The notes beneath the pieces were generated by a model, which had not been told where the DNA came from, made no database searches, and saw only the letters and a program-made list of their open reading frames with translations. DNA of 64,000 nt. Origin: Beroe ovata (Eukaryota > Ctenophora > Nuda > Beroida > Beroidae). Shown here one piece after another: positions 13,034 through 26,423 of the stretch; position 1 is the first letter of the stretch, and each line of letters starts with the position of its first letter. Location of the stretch: NCBI GenBank assembly GCA_946803715.1, contig CAMPET010000033.1:342173-406172 (forward strand), read 5' to 3'. Position numbers and translations under genes: made by a program.

Positions 13034-13847
13034 CAGGCAAATACTGAAATAGTAGCCATAGCTCCATCACAGCGATACACAAATCGTATGATTCATCACA
13101 ACATCTACACATACTCACATAGTAACAAATGCATTATGTCACTCACATTACATTCGATCCTAGTAACAACACACACTTAATCGAGTGAATTGCTCCTTCA
13201 GCAACAAAATGAGTAGCGAATGCACCAGGGTGTCTGTGTGTATGTGTCTGCGTGGCATTAAACTGTGAGTAAATAAGTATGTAGGTAAGTGAGTTCAACC
13301 ACTGACCAAAATTAAGAAAGGTTCACATCAGAGCAACACAGGAACAACATTCTGATACACATCACAGCAACATATAGCATACACGATGTTGGACAGTCGG
13401 CTCTCACACAGAACTAGCAGTAGATTGCACTGACTACTAACACTAAGTTAGTGCTGTAGTGGGGGTCACAATTCTCGCTATTGCTGCTGCTAGAGAACAT
13501 GCGCTATGCGCAGCAGCTGTCTACTCGGCTATGCAACTGTATAAACTACGAAACTGCTTGACCAGCTGCTATATACGGAAGGGAGCAAATTGAGAACTAT
13601 CATAGGAGTACGAGTTTCCGATCATCAATTTGTAGGTATCAATGTGCCAGTTTTAACAGGTAACATAGACTTAAGCTATGAAATGTAATTATATGAACCA
13701 CTAGGGGAAGGTAGTGAATCATCCATACTTCAAGCATGGAAGTAGGAAATCATCATTTAGGATACATGAGTGGAACATTCTGCAGTTACAAAAGTACAAA
13801 ACACACACGGACATAATGAATAATCACTCAACTAACATCCCGTACAC

Positions 13848-13892
13848 ACGCACACGCACACGCACACACACACGCACACACACATACAGTAC
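13848..13892. repeat. CA microsatellite
   Basis: (CACG/CACA)n run. Confidence 0.9.
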
Positions 13893-14892
13893 AACTTGAA
13901 TAGTACTCGAGAGGGGGAAGGAGAGATAATAATTGCCGAGCTTCCCCAACTTCACGTCCCCCTCAGCTGTTTTCCATTGGAAGAGACGGGTCCCAAATTA
14001 CCTAGAGCGCAGGGGGATTGTACCCTAATGGACCCGGAAATGCCCAGCCATTGGCCGTCGGGCAGAGAGAAGAGCATGTTGTATAAGATCACGTGAACTG
14101 AATGAGAGATGATTAGGAGAATCCAAATTCCCCTTATTATATAACGATCTCGTTATCCACCAAAATTCTAACTCTTGATTTGTGCGCTGTGGACAATTAA
14201 ACCCGTGTAATCATTGCAAATAATTATAATTCAACCAACCCAGGACTTCGTTAAACCAAGCAAAGTAGCCGGCCTTGAAGTAAGGGCAATCAAAGTAACC
14301 TCATTACAAGTACCCTTTATTATGGAAGAAAGAGAGCAGCCGTCTCAGTTGCGAGAGATTCTGCACTCAGTACCACCAGGGAAGGAGAATGGAGAATGAT
14401 GCAAAAATAGCACTCCTTCACATAACCATAACCCAAGAAAAGGAAGCACGAAAGTAGTTAGAATCTAGAACGTTCTAGAATCTAACGACTATTGTACCTC
14501 CTTTGCTTTGACCCTCTTCTCACTTTCCAGATTATCAGGGAAGAGGGTGATAGCAATTCGGTGGCTCTATCTTCCAGACTGTTACTATCATACCTATCTA
14601 TTATCTCACTTCATTGACGCAACAGTAACGAAATTTGGGTATGGGGATGATAAAATATTGAAAATTATTATAACCGCACCAAACACTCAAGCAATTGTTA
14701 TGACCAACACTATGAGACTAATAGTATGAGTATGATGTTGTTATGACCAAGACTACTCATGATCAAGGCACGGAACGAAGGACTCGTATTGTATTTAGCA
14801 TACCGGAAATGTTCACACGTTTCTCAAACCCCCTATATATGATATTCACAATCTCGTGTGTAATGAGGAGCCGGTGCAGTTACTAAACGGTC

Positions 14893-14908
14893 GGTTACCA
14901 TGGTAACC
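14893..14908. promoter_or_regulatory. 16-bp perfect palindrome, RFX X-box consensus
   Basis: GGTTACCATGGTAACC is a perfect palindrome and matches the X-box consensus bound by RFX factors (GTTACC, 2-bp spacer, GGTAAC). No gene start is recognisable nearby, so a regulatory role is unproven. The same palindrome recurs in the minisatellite at 63,889-63,966. Confidence 0.4.
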
Positions 14909-17879
14909 CAAGCGATTGCCCATCGACTTCGGGATGTTTAGAGGCCAGGGGAGGAGGAGAATCACGGAGGGAAGGGGGGATACTAACCTAGTACAAAATA
15001 CAGCTGGGAGGGGGGGAGGACGTGTACTTTAGACCGTTTAACAGATGTAGAAGTAGTACATATTACGAAGCTACATAATTTAGCTAAAATGAAGGATCGG
15101 ACGATGCAATTGAAATTGCTCGGATCAAGTACAGGTTTCGTTGCAGCGACGTAGCGTACGTCATGATAGAGCCGGGAAAACGGTTATTATTAGAAGCTGC
15201 ACGTCGGTGCATAACTGTTCGAGAGGGTACTGGGTAGAGAGTAGCTTATGGTACGATCAGGACGTACTATGGTAGATATTTCGCAATATAAGTGTAAAAA
15301 CTAACATCATACTGATTCAAACTACTAATAGACAAGATGGAGAATATTATGATCTAACCGACGATCAGTCAAAACTTTGCTATTCGCGTGTTAATGATCA
15401 TTCTACTCTGTCTGGAATCACTGTCTCATACTGTTAATGACGATGTTCCTTGACGTCATTCCCTCCTGAAATCCATGACATCAGCGAAAGCAAGCCACGA
15501 CGTGTGTTTAGAAATCATGATGAAAGCAGTCTGGAAGGAGTGTATCATTGATCTTTACTGGTTGCACAGTTCTGATGTCACGTGATATATAAATTTTCTG
15601 TCAGAATGGGCATGGAGCATTGAGCATGCGTGTTGGGATCCGTGAACTTCCGCGTGTGATAGCTTTGGAGTCTATCTTTGCGCAGGTTAGGTATGACGTT
15701 GATTGTCGTCTGTCGAATCATTTCCTCGCATAAAAGAACCTATACTCTAGTCCTAGAAATGTAATTGAGGGGAGATTCGAGGAATTGTGGAATTAGCAAT
15801 GAGAATTAGGACATTTCGTCCAAACCCAGTCCTGCCTGGTTGGTAGGCAATGGCAGGTAGGGGATGGCAGGCTCCAGGAACCATGTATCCTGGAATTAGC
15901 GAAATAATTCTCCCCAGGGGGAAGCAGGTACCTAGAATCCTAGTATGACAAAACAAGACTTCCTGCAATGAAAATGCAAGATAAATCCCGACACAATGTA
16001 ATAAAATATGCGTGTCATGCAGAAACATGAGGATGGTGATGTTTTATAGTGTCGGTTTTAAAAACCACTCCGGAGAGTTATGTCACGGTTGAGAAGTTAA
16101 AACTTGAAACTATTTGCTTACACCGTAACTCTAACGGGATGCGACGCCGCCTTGCCACTTGGCACACTGCGATGCCAGCACACACACTGTGATACCAGCA
16201 CGCTTCACATCTCGCCCAAGGCGATGCTGACGGGAATAGCATCTGTATCTATAATTCCGCAAGTCGTGTGTAACATCTTTTTAGCAAGCTTAGAGGTCCA
16301 TGAGTGTCAATAACTTTCAATGGTTACTGCTATGAGAATTGATGTTAGCAAGCAGTGTGAATTGCCATTCTGACATAAATCGCAATAACACCTGTCTAAC
16401 TGACAGATGAAGTTGTCACGGATTGGGTCGAATTGTCGGGATGAGCGATATTTCCCACGACCCACCAATGCTCAACTGTTTCTTAATCGCTGTCAATTCA
16501 TCGCTATATTATGCGGTAAGACTCGCTGACTCAGCCTGTAGAAATGTCAAACTCTATTCATTTCACTTTATAAATTGCTTTCAAAGTTCATGGAAATTTC
16601 TAAAAATAAACACGTGTTTGTTATTGTATGCATTAGAAAGCAATAGAATCACAAGCAAGACAAATTATGGAGTTGAATCTGCTCTGGAGATATGATATTT
16701 GACACAGCCGCGGCGGACTATTAAAGTTCTCTCTCCGCAGTTTGAATCCCATTTCATCGCACAGTATTTAGCAGACATTCATTTCGTAGGATGACATTCA
16801 TTGCCACATTTATGGCCCTTTTGTTGTGTTTTCTGAGCTCTTGCCTCTTGACCGTCTGTAAAAGACTCGTTTTTCAAATCGGCGTAGTGAGTATGATAGT
16901 TAACAGGCTAGGGACTTGAAAGTGGCGACTGGCGAGCTTCCAAAACATCAAAACGTACACGTTGTCCTCATGTAAAACAGTCACAGTGGGTGAAAGGTGT
17001 CTGGTGTGGGTACCTACCTATAACAAGAGCCGAGAAGGGGCAGGGCAAAATTGAAAAACTACCTAAATAATGTACATTGAAATTTGAATGAATACCTAAC
17101 TGAAGCTCTGCAAACGGTGATGTTGGCAGCGAAAATAAGGTAAATTAGGGAAAAGTATAGCCCTGGAACCTGTTTACGCCAAGTACCCTGTACAATTCGT
17201 GTACGAATACACGATAATGTACATCGAAGACGACGCGTGTACAATATACAACGAAATGTAGAAAGGAATTGGAAATTGTGAACATTTGGTTTGCGCGCGC
17301 GTCGATCATTTCCTTCCCTCAGCCAATCAGACGCGTTGGATTTTAGCGCGTTTTTCCCATTTCTTTGTGCTGAGTGAACATTTCTCTTTTGCTGCTGCCT
17401 GCTGTAGGTACACTCATTTTGTCCCGTATCTGCAAGCTGTATTATAGTTCTAACTTCTGTACATGTATTGCACACATGACGACTGACGTTGATTGGTGTG
17501 CACGCTTCTTCTCGTGAACTCTCAGTCCTCAGATGAGATTAACACTACATCAGTCTGTATTTCACCTCAATTCTTATCAGTGTTGTAGATACGATTGCAG
17601 TGGGTACTCATACAAATACATTCTTAGAGTTGTTGCATACCTGATTCAATTTGCCACACTTTATACATACGCATGATGGTGTATACTTATTGATAAGAAG
17701 TTGACCGCATGCGATGCCTGCTTTGTCGGTGCTTCTTGGCATTATCCTCTGCGCTACGTGACTTTAAGCAATTATTCTTCATTCAAAGTGTCACGCAGTT
17801 TTCAGCATTGGAACATGTCCACCTGTCTTGTTATTATCGCTTTTGCCCATCCTATCCAAGGTGCAGTGGATGCACGTCA

Positions 17880-17943
17880 CACAGACACAGACACACACGC
17901 ACACACACGCACACACAAACACACACACACACACACACACACA
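17880..17943. repeat. CA microsatellite next to N at 17950
   Basis: (CA)n with CACG interruptions, ending just before an assembly N. Confidence 0.9.
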
Positions 17944-20900
17944 AAAGATNAAATATGGCTATTGCGATTCTTTTGCACCAAAAACGAAGTCTCTACGACC
18001 TTCCTGGGCTGAGATACAGGCAGTTGGTGCATCGCTAAACGCAAAAAAGGGCGTGGCCGATTTAGGGCAGAAGCCATCGGAATCATCGTTGGCATGAGGG
18101 CCAATTTTGTTTGGGATGGCCTCAAGTACCAAAATCAGTCGAGAAAACGCTTTTAACAAGCAAATCTAACGGATCAGCTTTTTCGACGGTTTGGTCTTTG
18201 ACTAATAATCATCTCGTTTGCTGGGACCGCGTTTATATTTCGTCAATAGTGACCACGTTAGTGGACTGCGTTAGTGGACTGTGTGAGTGGATGTGGACAT
18301 TGCAGCGTGTTTCGCCAAGCCCACACAATTTCACAAGATACCGCTGTTAAAATTATCTGACGTGTAGCTTCATACACTCAGGTTCAATCACATTCAATTT
18401 ACACTCATGGTGACTGACCACTATAATATCACACACACGCCAGAGACAGATAATAACACCACACATGAGCCACACTCGTCACAATGAACTGTGATGCTAT
18501 TTATGGAAACAACCATTTGTTATAGCAGCCGACATTGAAATTCCTATTTCCATTTCACATTAATTTCCAGATTACTATAGATGATACACTCTACTACACT
18601 CTACAGTGAGTGAAATGTACTGTGGTATCGAGTGACTGGATTTCTAATCGAGATGATGGCACTGTTGTCTATATTTTGCTGCTGTGTGTTATCGATATAT
18701 CAGTTATCATATATTTTGCTGATAACGGTCGACAAAGAGTAGGTAAATGGTAATCAATCATCTTTTTTCTTGTAATTTCCGATATCTGAACAATGATTTC
18801 ACAGAATCTTTCCTTGATCCTAGACTCAGTCCTTGGTCCTAGTCTCTCAACGCTCGTATTTGTCTCCATTATTGCACATGCCCCCTCTTATCTTAACTGG
18901 ATAATGAAATTGGTTGATAATTAATTAGCACATGTAAGGCGTGTCTGAACCACCTCTTGCAGTCGTACATCACGTGACAGCAGATAGGTACCACTACATC
19001 ACCAAGGTTTGTGTACTGTGTGGAGGTTTGTGTTTATTTTTACCCTATTACCTCGTACACCATGATGGAACCACTGGATCCCTGGTTTTACTTTTCGACT
19101 TCCCACTAGGCATCAAATCAAATCTCCCCGAATTTTGATTTCCTCTTGGTTTCGGATTACCCAGAGGTTTTTCCGCTAGGCACCTATAACTTCTCCATTC
19201 CGTTTTCTTGAAAAACTGGCTACGCTTTCCCCAGCGTTCATATTACTATGACCTGTCAACATGCGTGTACTCCAAATAAATACATCCGTGTAATTTCTCA
19301 GAAGCTATCATATAGTCGATATTTGCTTTGTTTACTAGGCTCTCGGTGTTGCTGTATGGCACTTATATCCACTTATCAAGCTGCTATACCGTGTATGTTA
19401 AGTGTTAACCAGTGTGTGTAACCGGGAAACAAGGAATTGGCAGAGACTGAATTGCAGAATTGCCTTGTTGTTTCTTGGGTTGGGACCTACTGGTGCTACT
19501 TCTCAAGTTGGGGGCAACCGATACTACTTCTCATAGGAGCAAGTCATACAGTACCAAAACTGCCGCCATCACTTTGCAGCAAGACCTCGTCTCATCACGT
19601 ACTCAATGAGAGAATGAGTACGTGTTCGCTATCATAGTCGAAGTCTCTCATTCTATAGGTCTTCGCAGTGATCTCACTTCCCTTCCTATCCTCATGTTGT
19701 TAACATTTCCAATAGTGTTGTCACAAGTGTGAACATGTAATTCAACACACTTGTGACATGCACGTTAAACCCAACTCACGTCACATTCACATACCAGGTG
19801 TCGTGAAATCCTGAACAACCCGTCATAAGGTGTCATGATATAAAGCTAGGGCCGTTCCCGTGGTGACAGAAAAATTCCCAACTTTTTCCTACGCAATTTT
19901 CCATCAGATAGCGAAAAACTTTTCCAACATTCAGGATTTTTCACCCCCGAAATCGACCATGTCGAGGAACTTACATTTCATAAGTTAGCTATACAGCAAG
20001 TTCTTAAACTGAGCCTGGAATGTTGATGTTTTTAACAGAATGATACGTTAGAAATGCGTTATATTACAATGTATAACACAACAATTGCACGTTTCCCCTT
20101 GTTTTGGTAGACTGACTCATGCGAAGGTGTTTGTGTTTGCGCATGTGTGCTAGATTTCAGATTCGAATGCCTATTTTGACAGTTCTTCGCTACAATTTTG
20201 ACGCTCGATATGTCAGAATCCAGATACACATCGTCAGTAACACATCGATTTTTCAATAGTAGTACCTACTCGTGTTACTACCTATCTCTTAGTAAATCAG
20301 TAATTACTTGAGTAAGAATATGGGTTTATCTGCACATTCCACTAGTGTTTAAGTCCTTTAGTACCTAGTGTCAGTCAGTACTTATAGTGACAGTACTCTG
20401 TGTCAGTTCCTATATTATATGCTGGTAGAGAATGTGTCGTATTCCATTGTGTGCCAGCAAATGGGCAGGCGACGATAGGTCAAACTTGGGCAAATTCCTG
20501 CAAATTTTCGTGGAACACACACTCACACGGGCAAAACATAGTGTTTTTGACTGAACGTGTTTGATGTTGTTGCCCATAGTTACAGTTACTAACGAGCAAG
20601 ACATGTTCTAGATATAGGTATGGATAAATGCTTGGTGTTGCGGAGTATTTATTTGGTAGCGCTACTGCTGCCAAGGGAGGTTATTATTATATGGTATCAT
20701 GTGGTGTCACCCTCCCTTATACGTGACACCACCGCGTATATTTGACACCAGTTATTGGTAGCTTTAGATTTGACAGTGGCACATTGCAGCATTCCTACAG
20801 GCTGTCAAGTTAATAGTGATTCTATAATCAGTCATACTGACACTTGACTAAAAACTAGTGTGTCCATTATTCAGGTTTCTTTATTTCCAGTTTTCACGGC

Positions 20901-22499
20901 CCATATCATCATCTGCAGCCAGTATTTTCTGATCTGTCATCATTATGCATACATGTACACTGTTCATGTATGCATAATGTGACACATTGAACAACTCCTA
21001 CTGGATATGCTCAGATCAGGATTCCACCGTGCTAATTTTCCAATATCTTCCCGCGCGCGCGACTTTGTATTGGCGACACCCGTCACACTCCCATGAATAA
21101 GCTTGTTATTGGACAGTATGTGCGTTTCCTTCCCCTCCCCCACAATTGGGAAAATTCTGTAATATTGCGTGTCCATTGCTGCTATTTCACTCCATGGCAG
21201 TTGCCACTTGTCAGTTACCACTTGTCACAATGTGGATATGTGACAATGGAGCAATGTACATCTTGCTCTAGTGACCCGTTGACCGTTCTAGCTTTCTAGT
21301 AATATTCCTATTAGATAATGGGTGTGTTCTGGTACAATAGTCAATAATAGGGGTCGGGATATATAAAATGTGAGAGGGGGTTATGATATATGTAACCAAG
21401 TGGAGTGGTATCCAGTGGTAACCAGTGAGGTGGTAACCAATAACCAGTGAGGTGGTGGTTTGATATACCATTACTGCATGCTGGCTCTATAGGTATGGAA
21501 TAGAGGGGGGTGAAAATAGCACTCATTGGCCATTACCTATTGGGGGTATATTATGTTGTGTAGTCCGATTCCGTATAAATGTGTGGGCAGGGGCCGGGGG
21601 GGGCAATTTTACCCGTTTATGTGTGTTACTATTGGTATAATTGCCTGGAAACGTTGTCAGTTTTGTAACCCGTAACAGTGTTTAGTGTGGGCGAGTGGGA
21701 AGTTGGATCATTGGGTTGCTGTCGGGACACTTCCGGGCAAATTTGTACAATTGTACATTGTACAATTGTACATTGTACATATTCTGTACGCTGAACATCG
21801 TGTATAGATATACAATATACAATGTACATATGAATATTCACTGCATATTATCATATTTAGTAGGTACTATATATACTCCATAGTACGGTGATACCATACT
21901 GTACAATTTGTGTACAATGTACACAGTTAGTACATTAGAGAGGCATGACAGCTCTCTCTCTCCCTCATGTTTCCCATATTCCCACTTTGTACACAATATA
22001 TTTCCCTCTCCCCTCTACCTTTGGTTGTAGCCACGGCTCCATAGTTCTCAATACCATTCGCTCCAATACCTATACCTATACTATTTGTAGGGTGGTTCTC
22101 CGCTCAGGTACAATATTTGGCGCCATGAGGGCGTCAGATTCTACCATGTTTAAGCTATTTCGTTCTACTACTCTTGTTTTGCTTAGATTTTCCTCCGCTT
22201 CAATCTAACTTAGCTCTATCTAAATCATGCTTCCTCGTCATTTGTTGTCTGTCTCGAAGAATGAGTGGATACGGGGTGAGTACAAAGCTACGAGTACTTC
22301 TCATCCCAATTTTGTTGGAATTTGCACACCCATATCTCGCGGAAACACTTTCAACAATCACTATAGTATACGGTTCTCCAACCCGTGTGTGATATGGGCA
22401 TACCAGGAGCTTTACTCATACTTAACATGTGTTTAACAAAACGTGTGTTTAACACACGATATCACTGTTAACATGTGCGTGATTTCATTGTTTAGTGAC

Positions 22500-22815
22500 A
22501 GGCGTGATAACGATTCATTAGACAAATCGAAATCCGTAGTTTAACTATGTAAAGTGTTTGTGACTTCACATGTTTACGATATGGGTATTGTTCTTTACTA
22601 CGTGCGAAACCTTTGCGCGTACCTACCTTATGGAATTCCTTTTAAGTTACATTGCGAACTTAAGTTGAAAAACAGTCAGACAGTGAAGTTATTCTGCAAA
22701 AAGGGGAGTTATGCTAGATAATTCACATTTCAACACACTCACTTTTAATTCAAGCGGAAATTCAATTTCAAAGTCTCTATATGACGAGTCTTATATTCGC
22801 GTCTCCATGTGATTT
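22500..22815. repeat. about 310-bp direct repeat, copy 1
   Basis: Starts near GCGTGATAACGATTCATTAG and runs to an assembly N at 22816. It is about 95% identical by eye to 25741-26050, with small indels. No coding potential. Either a dispersed repeat or an assembly overlap (see findings). Confidence 0.85.
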
Positions 22816-22846
22816 NTTATGTAGAAACTAAGCAGCTATCACTCAC

Positions 22847-23457
22847 TTGTAAACTCCAAGGATGAGACGAGTTAGATCAAGGAACAACTCCGTATGAAGG
22901 TGGATCAGGTACTCCTTATCTTCTCGGGAAATGGCCGAGTCATGGGCGACCAGTCCGCCTCCTTCCTTTCCTCCCTTGTCCTCAGCTCCTTCATCAACTT
23001 CTTCATCCTCATCCTCGTCCAGGGAGAGTCCTAGTACCTGGGAATATGGGGCGTGTCATGAATTGGCAATGGACGAATGCCCCTCGACCCCAAACACTAA
23101 TCCAAAGTCTAAATACTAAACCATTCCTGTAGGTAGAGCGTTGGGTATCAATTGGTGATTGGTGTACGGTACGACACTGTATAGCGAGCATGTAATAGAG
23201 TAATAGAGACAAAGAAATATCATAAGTCATAAGAAATACGACAATTAGAAATAACATCAGCACGACTTCATAGGTACCTGCACTGTTTCATTGGAGTGGG
23301 TATCAGCAATGAACGCGTAGAGAACCGCCAAGTGATCAGCAAAGTGTGAAACCGACACATTGAACTGATTGAGATGGAATGTCTGATTTCGTGCACACCT
23401 CAACAGTACGGTTATTACGTCCTGGTACAGCTTGCACTTCTCTGTCTCTTCATCTAG
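22847..23457 (-). CDS. two orphan exons of an unidentified protein (partial)
   Basis: Exon 23278-23457 (60 codons, phase 0 at both ends) joins exon 22847-23037 (phase 0 to phase 2). Both have good acceptor and donor sites on the minus strand. The first encodes a helical segment (YQDVITVLLRCARNQTFHL, later HFADHLAVLYAFIAD). The second has an acidic Asp/Glu run followed by a Gly/Lys stretch and a second helical block (EYLIHLHTELFLDLTRLIL). The look is of a helical-repeat protein, but I do not recognise it. I found no upstream exon above 23457. The downstream side meets an N (22816) and a repeat 31 bp beyond the donor, so the rest of the gene is missing or was lost in assembly. Confidence 0.5.
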
Positions 23458-24530
23458 CTGAGAGTTTTAGGAGTTTTGTTATCGATCAGTTGATTGTTCG
23501 ACGAAGCCCCAAGAATTTTGTCATGATCAATGATCATCATAATATCGTGTTATCAACTTATCAAAGTATTTCAACTTAACCAGTCGTAAATTGTGCAGTG
23601 TGACTTATTTTCCAGAGCTGGTGAATTATAGATCGGTTGGATGTGGCTATTTCCTTAAAAGGAATAATTACTCATTGAGGTATTGGTATACGATCAAGGG
23701 TGTTACACTATTATACAATCTGTGAAGGCTGGCGGAGTGATGCTGTTGTGAAATATGCGTTGTGTGGAATAAGAGATGTGGGTGCGGGGATCTGTCTGCG
23801 CGCGTTACAATCTTCTCGGACAGCTCCTACGATTTCAAGTTCGCAATCTGGTAAACCCGTTCAACATTCATCTTCCATCCTATTAGGTACACCCCAATAA
23901 CAACATAAAATTCAGCTAGATTATTGTTACTGTAGTCTGTGTTCTACACCCATAATAGATAATCACCTAGTAATCACCATAATCACCTAATTAAACCATA
24001 AACCGGTCATTTGTTCAATATAATCACGCTGAACTGTTGCCAGCCATCAGTCACATCTCTCTCACTCCTCTCTTTCTACTGCTGTAATTTGTAAGGGAGA
24101 CAACGCCCAAATAGCCAGGATCTGCGTACTAGTTATCAACTGTGATGTAGATACAGCTACACTGTGTAATTATCTAATTAACCAATTATCTCATCATGAA
24201 TAAGTACGTGTGCTTAGGAGGAGTACTGTAGTGATGTAATTTATAGCTTGAGAAGAGGGAGGGGGAAGGAAACTGCATTTCTTGGATAAAGAGCTGTGGT
24301 GGAATCATGCTGTGNGGAGTGGACGCCGTGGACTGTGGAAATTTAGTGTGATTTATATCGTCTGACACACGAAATCCTAGTATTTCGATTTTTTGCTGCG
24401 TATAACACTATCGCCGCCACAGACCATAGTAGCAAACATTGATCGATGGAAGAAAAGTGAGTTGAAAGGGTTACACGACTCTTTTGTGAGCCACTGACAT
24501 GGGTGGTTTTCATTCAGATATCAATAAACT

Positions 24531-25735
24531 GAATCAACGCTCAAAAACTATAATTTTTTCCGAAACTATGATTGTAATTGAGTAAGCAAACGTCCAAGAC
24601 CATTATCGACGCCAAATTAAGCATATCTGCTATAGGTGTATATCATAGAGCATTGGGACCTCGTTAAATGGATTCAGGCCCTTTTCCGACTCCTTATCTG
24701 ATTGGAACTGATATAGGGCTCGGTCGCAGAGCATCAGGACCATCAGAAGAAGTGGAATTAGCGCTCAAAATTACGTAAGAAATAATGATCAGGGCATGAA
24801 AATTGAGCTTGTAGGCAACTGAGACCCTTATCTGACCCCCCTTATGCGACAAAACTCACATAAGTGGTGGTCACGGTGCAATGGCACCTCCGAAAATGGA
24901 ATCAGCGCTCAAAATCACATAGGAAACAATGTTATGAAAAATTAAGATATGAAACTAAAAAGTAAAAAAGATATGGAAACTACAGTATGAAAACTGAAGG
25001 GTGAAAACTGAAATCAAAGATTAAAATGAAAGTAAAATGACAGGTAAAACCAAATTGAAAACGAAAGAGAAAAAGCCAAAGGGAAAATCAAAGATTCGAA
25101 AATCAAAGCAAGTTCTGGGCATGCTCAAGCGGCGGCCAAAGTCCGATACAGCTAGCTCAACTCTGGGGCAGAGGATTAGGCTAGATCCTTCTAACAACCC
25201 CGTCTTCATTGAGACTAGCTGTAGCATGTTCAGAACACACACACATTCAAAGTCTCTTCAGAGAAAAAAATATGCTTCGAAAGTACATTCGTTTGAAATT
25301 TTTTCAAAGCACAAATGAATGGTCAGGTTCAAAAAATCGGACTGTATCCATCCAAATAATATTTCCTTGTGTTTAAGAAAAGACATCGGAGCAGTACTCA
25401 ATTTCTTCTGACTGATGTTATTCGTGTATAGGAACGATAGGTTCCGAATCGCGTAACTTCGGATAAGCGCCTAGATCCTTATAGACCCCCTATAGACCCC
25501 TTAAATACCCCTTATGCAGGGTTTGCCAAAGAATCGCCACCCGTAACTCTGCTTCTGATTGGAGATTCTAGATGAAATTTCGATGTCTCATAGGAGTCGG
25601 GCATAAGTTTTTTCCACACAAATTTAAAGTTCCGAGCTCGTAAAATGCTCGAGTTATCAGAAAATAACTGACTTTTTGCGTATTTGCACGTCCATAACTC
25701 TGTCCGTGTTTGGAATTTCACGATGAAATTTGTAG
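24531..25735. repeat. degenerate internally repetitive block, possibly a decayed element
   Basis: A core GGAAT(T/C)AGCGCTCAAAAT recurs at about 24754 and 24898, with a weaker copy at 24531. A second pair built around ATAACTCTG...GATGAAATTT recurs at about 25,543 and 25,691. The block ends where copy 2 of the 310-bp repeat begins. No terminal repeats or transposase found. Confidence 0.45.
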
Positions 25736-25740
25736 CGTGA

Positions 25741-26050
25741 CCGGCGTGATAACGATTCATTAGACAAATAAAAATCCGAAGTTAAACAATGTAAAGTGTT
25801 TGTGACTTCACTTGTTTACGATATGAGTATTATTCTTTACTACGTGCGACACCTTTGCGCGTACCTTCCTAATGGAATTCCTTTCAAGTTACATTGCGAA
25901 CTTAAGTTGAAAAACAGTCGGACAGTGAAATTATTCTGTAAAAAGGGGAAGTTATGCTAAATAATTCACATTTCAACACACTCACTTTTAATTCAAGCGG
26001 AAATTCAAAGTCTCTATATGACGAGTCTCATATTCGCGTCTCCAATGTCC
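25741..26050. repeat. about 310-bp direct repeat, copy 2
   Basis: Partner of 22500-22815, same orientation. Differences are scattered substitutions plus a 7-bp indel near AATTTCAAAGTC. Confidence 0.85.
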
Positions 26051-26287
26051 ATGCGATTTCTCATTTGTGTCTCCACTCTTCTCTGTGTCTCATTACTGTC
26101 TCCAATGTGTCTCAGTCCCTCACTTGAGATATTATCCCTCACTTGAGATATTATCCATGAAGTAGATATGATGCAGCAACCATACAACACATCACATAGT
26201 TACTGATAATACCAGTAAGTTGCTGCTCACATCTGTGAATTTAAGTCATGTTCGCAGGTCTGTGGGTGATGGATATAAGCTGTTCAT

Positions 26288-26321
<34 letters not shown>

Positions 26322-26382
26322 CTGTCTGTCTACCTGGCTGTCTACCTGTCTACCTGGCTGACTGTCTGTCCTNACACACACA

Positions 26383-26420
<38 letters not shown>
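26288..26420. repeat. two CA microsatellites flanking a CTGTCTACCTGG repeat and an N
   Basis: (CA)n at about 26288-26318, a short CTGTCTACCTGGCTG repeat, an N at 26373, then (CA)n to about 26420. Confidence 0.9.

Positions 26421-26423
<3 letters not shown>

Larger units (their letters stand above)
11634..22846. other. gene-poor stretch with scattered repeats
   Basis: No multi-exon model could be assembled. Contents: paired CCAAT-type boxes near 12,038-12,085, a segment related to the GC-rich inverted repeat (about 12,260-12,385), a 40-codon basic small ORF (12911-13033), CA repeats (about 13,848-13,892 and 17,880-17,943), a 16-bp X-box palindrome (14893-14908), a CpG-rich CCAATCAG-containing patch at about 17,285-17,355, and TGTACAATTGTACA-type palindromes near 21,745. 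The remainder is AT-rich and shows nothing I can support. Confidence 0.55.

Noticed and set aside
16715-16755. Possible tRNA T-arm (GTTTGAATCCC)
   Set aside because: No matching acceptor stem, D-arm or anticodon arm can be folded around it.
17059-17475. 138-codon minus-strand frame near a CpG-rich CCAATCAG patch
   Set aside because: The patch looks promoter-like but the frame has no family signature and no joinable exons.
22500-22815. Long terminal repeats of a retroelement between the two 310-bp copies
   Set aside because: No TG...CA ends, primer-binding site, polypurine tract or polymerase frame in the intervening 2.9 kb.
25037-25318. Lys-rich 93-codon plus-strand frame
   Set aside because: Lies within a degenerate repeat block; composition reflects AAA/GAA-rich DNA rather than a protein.
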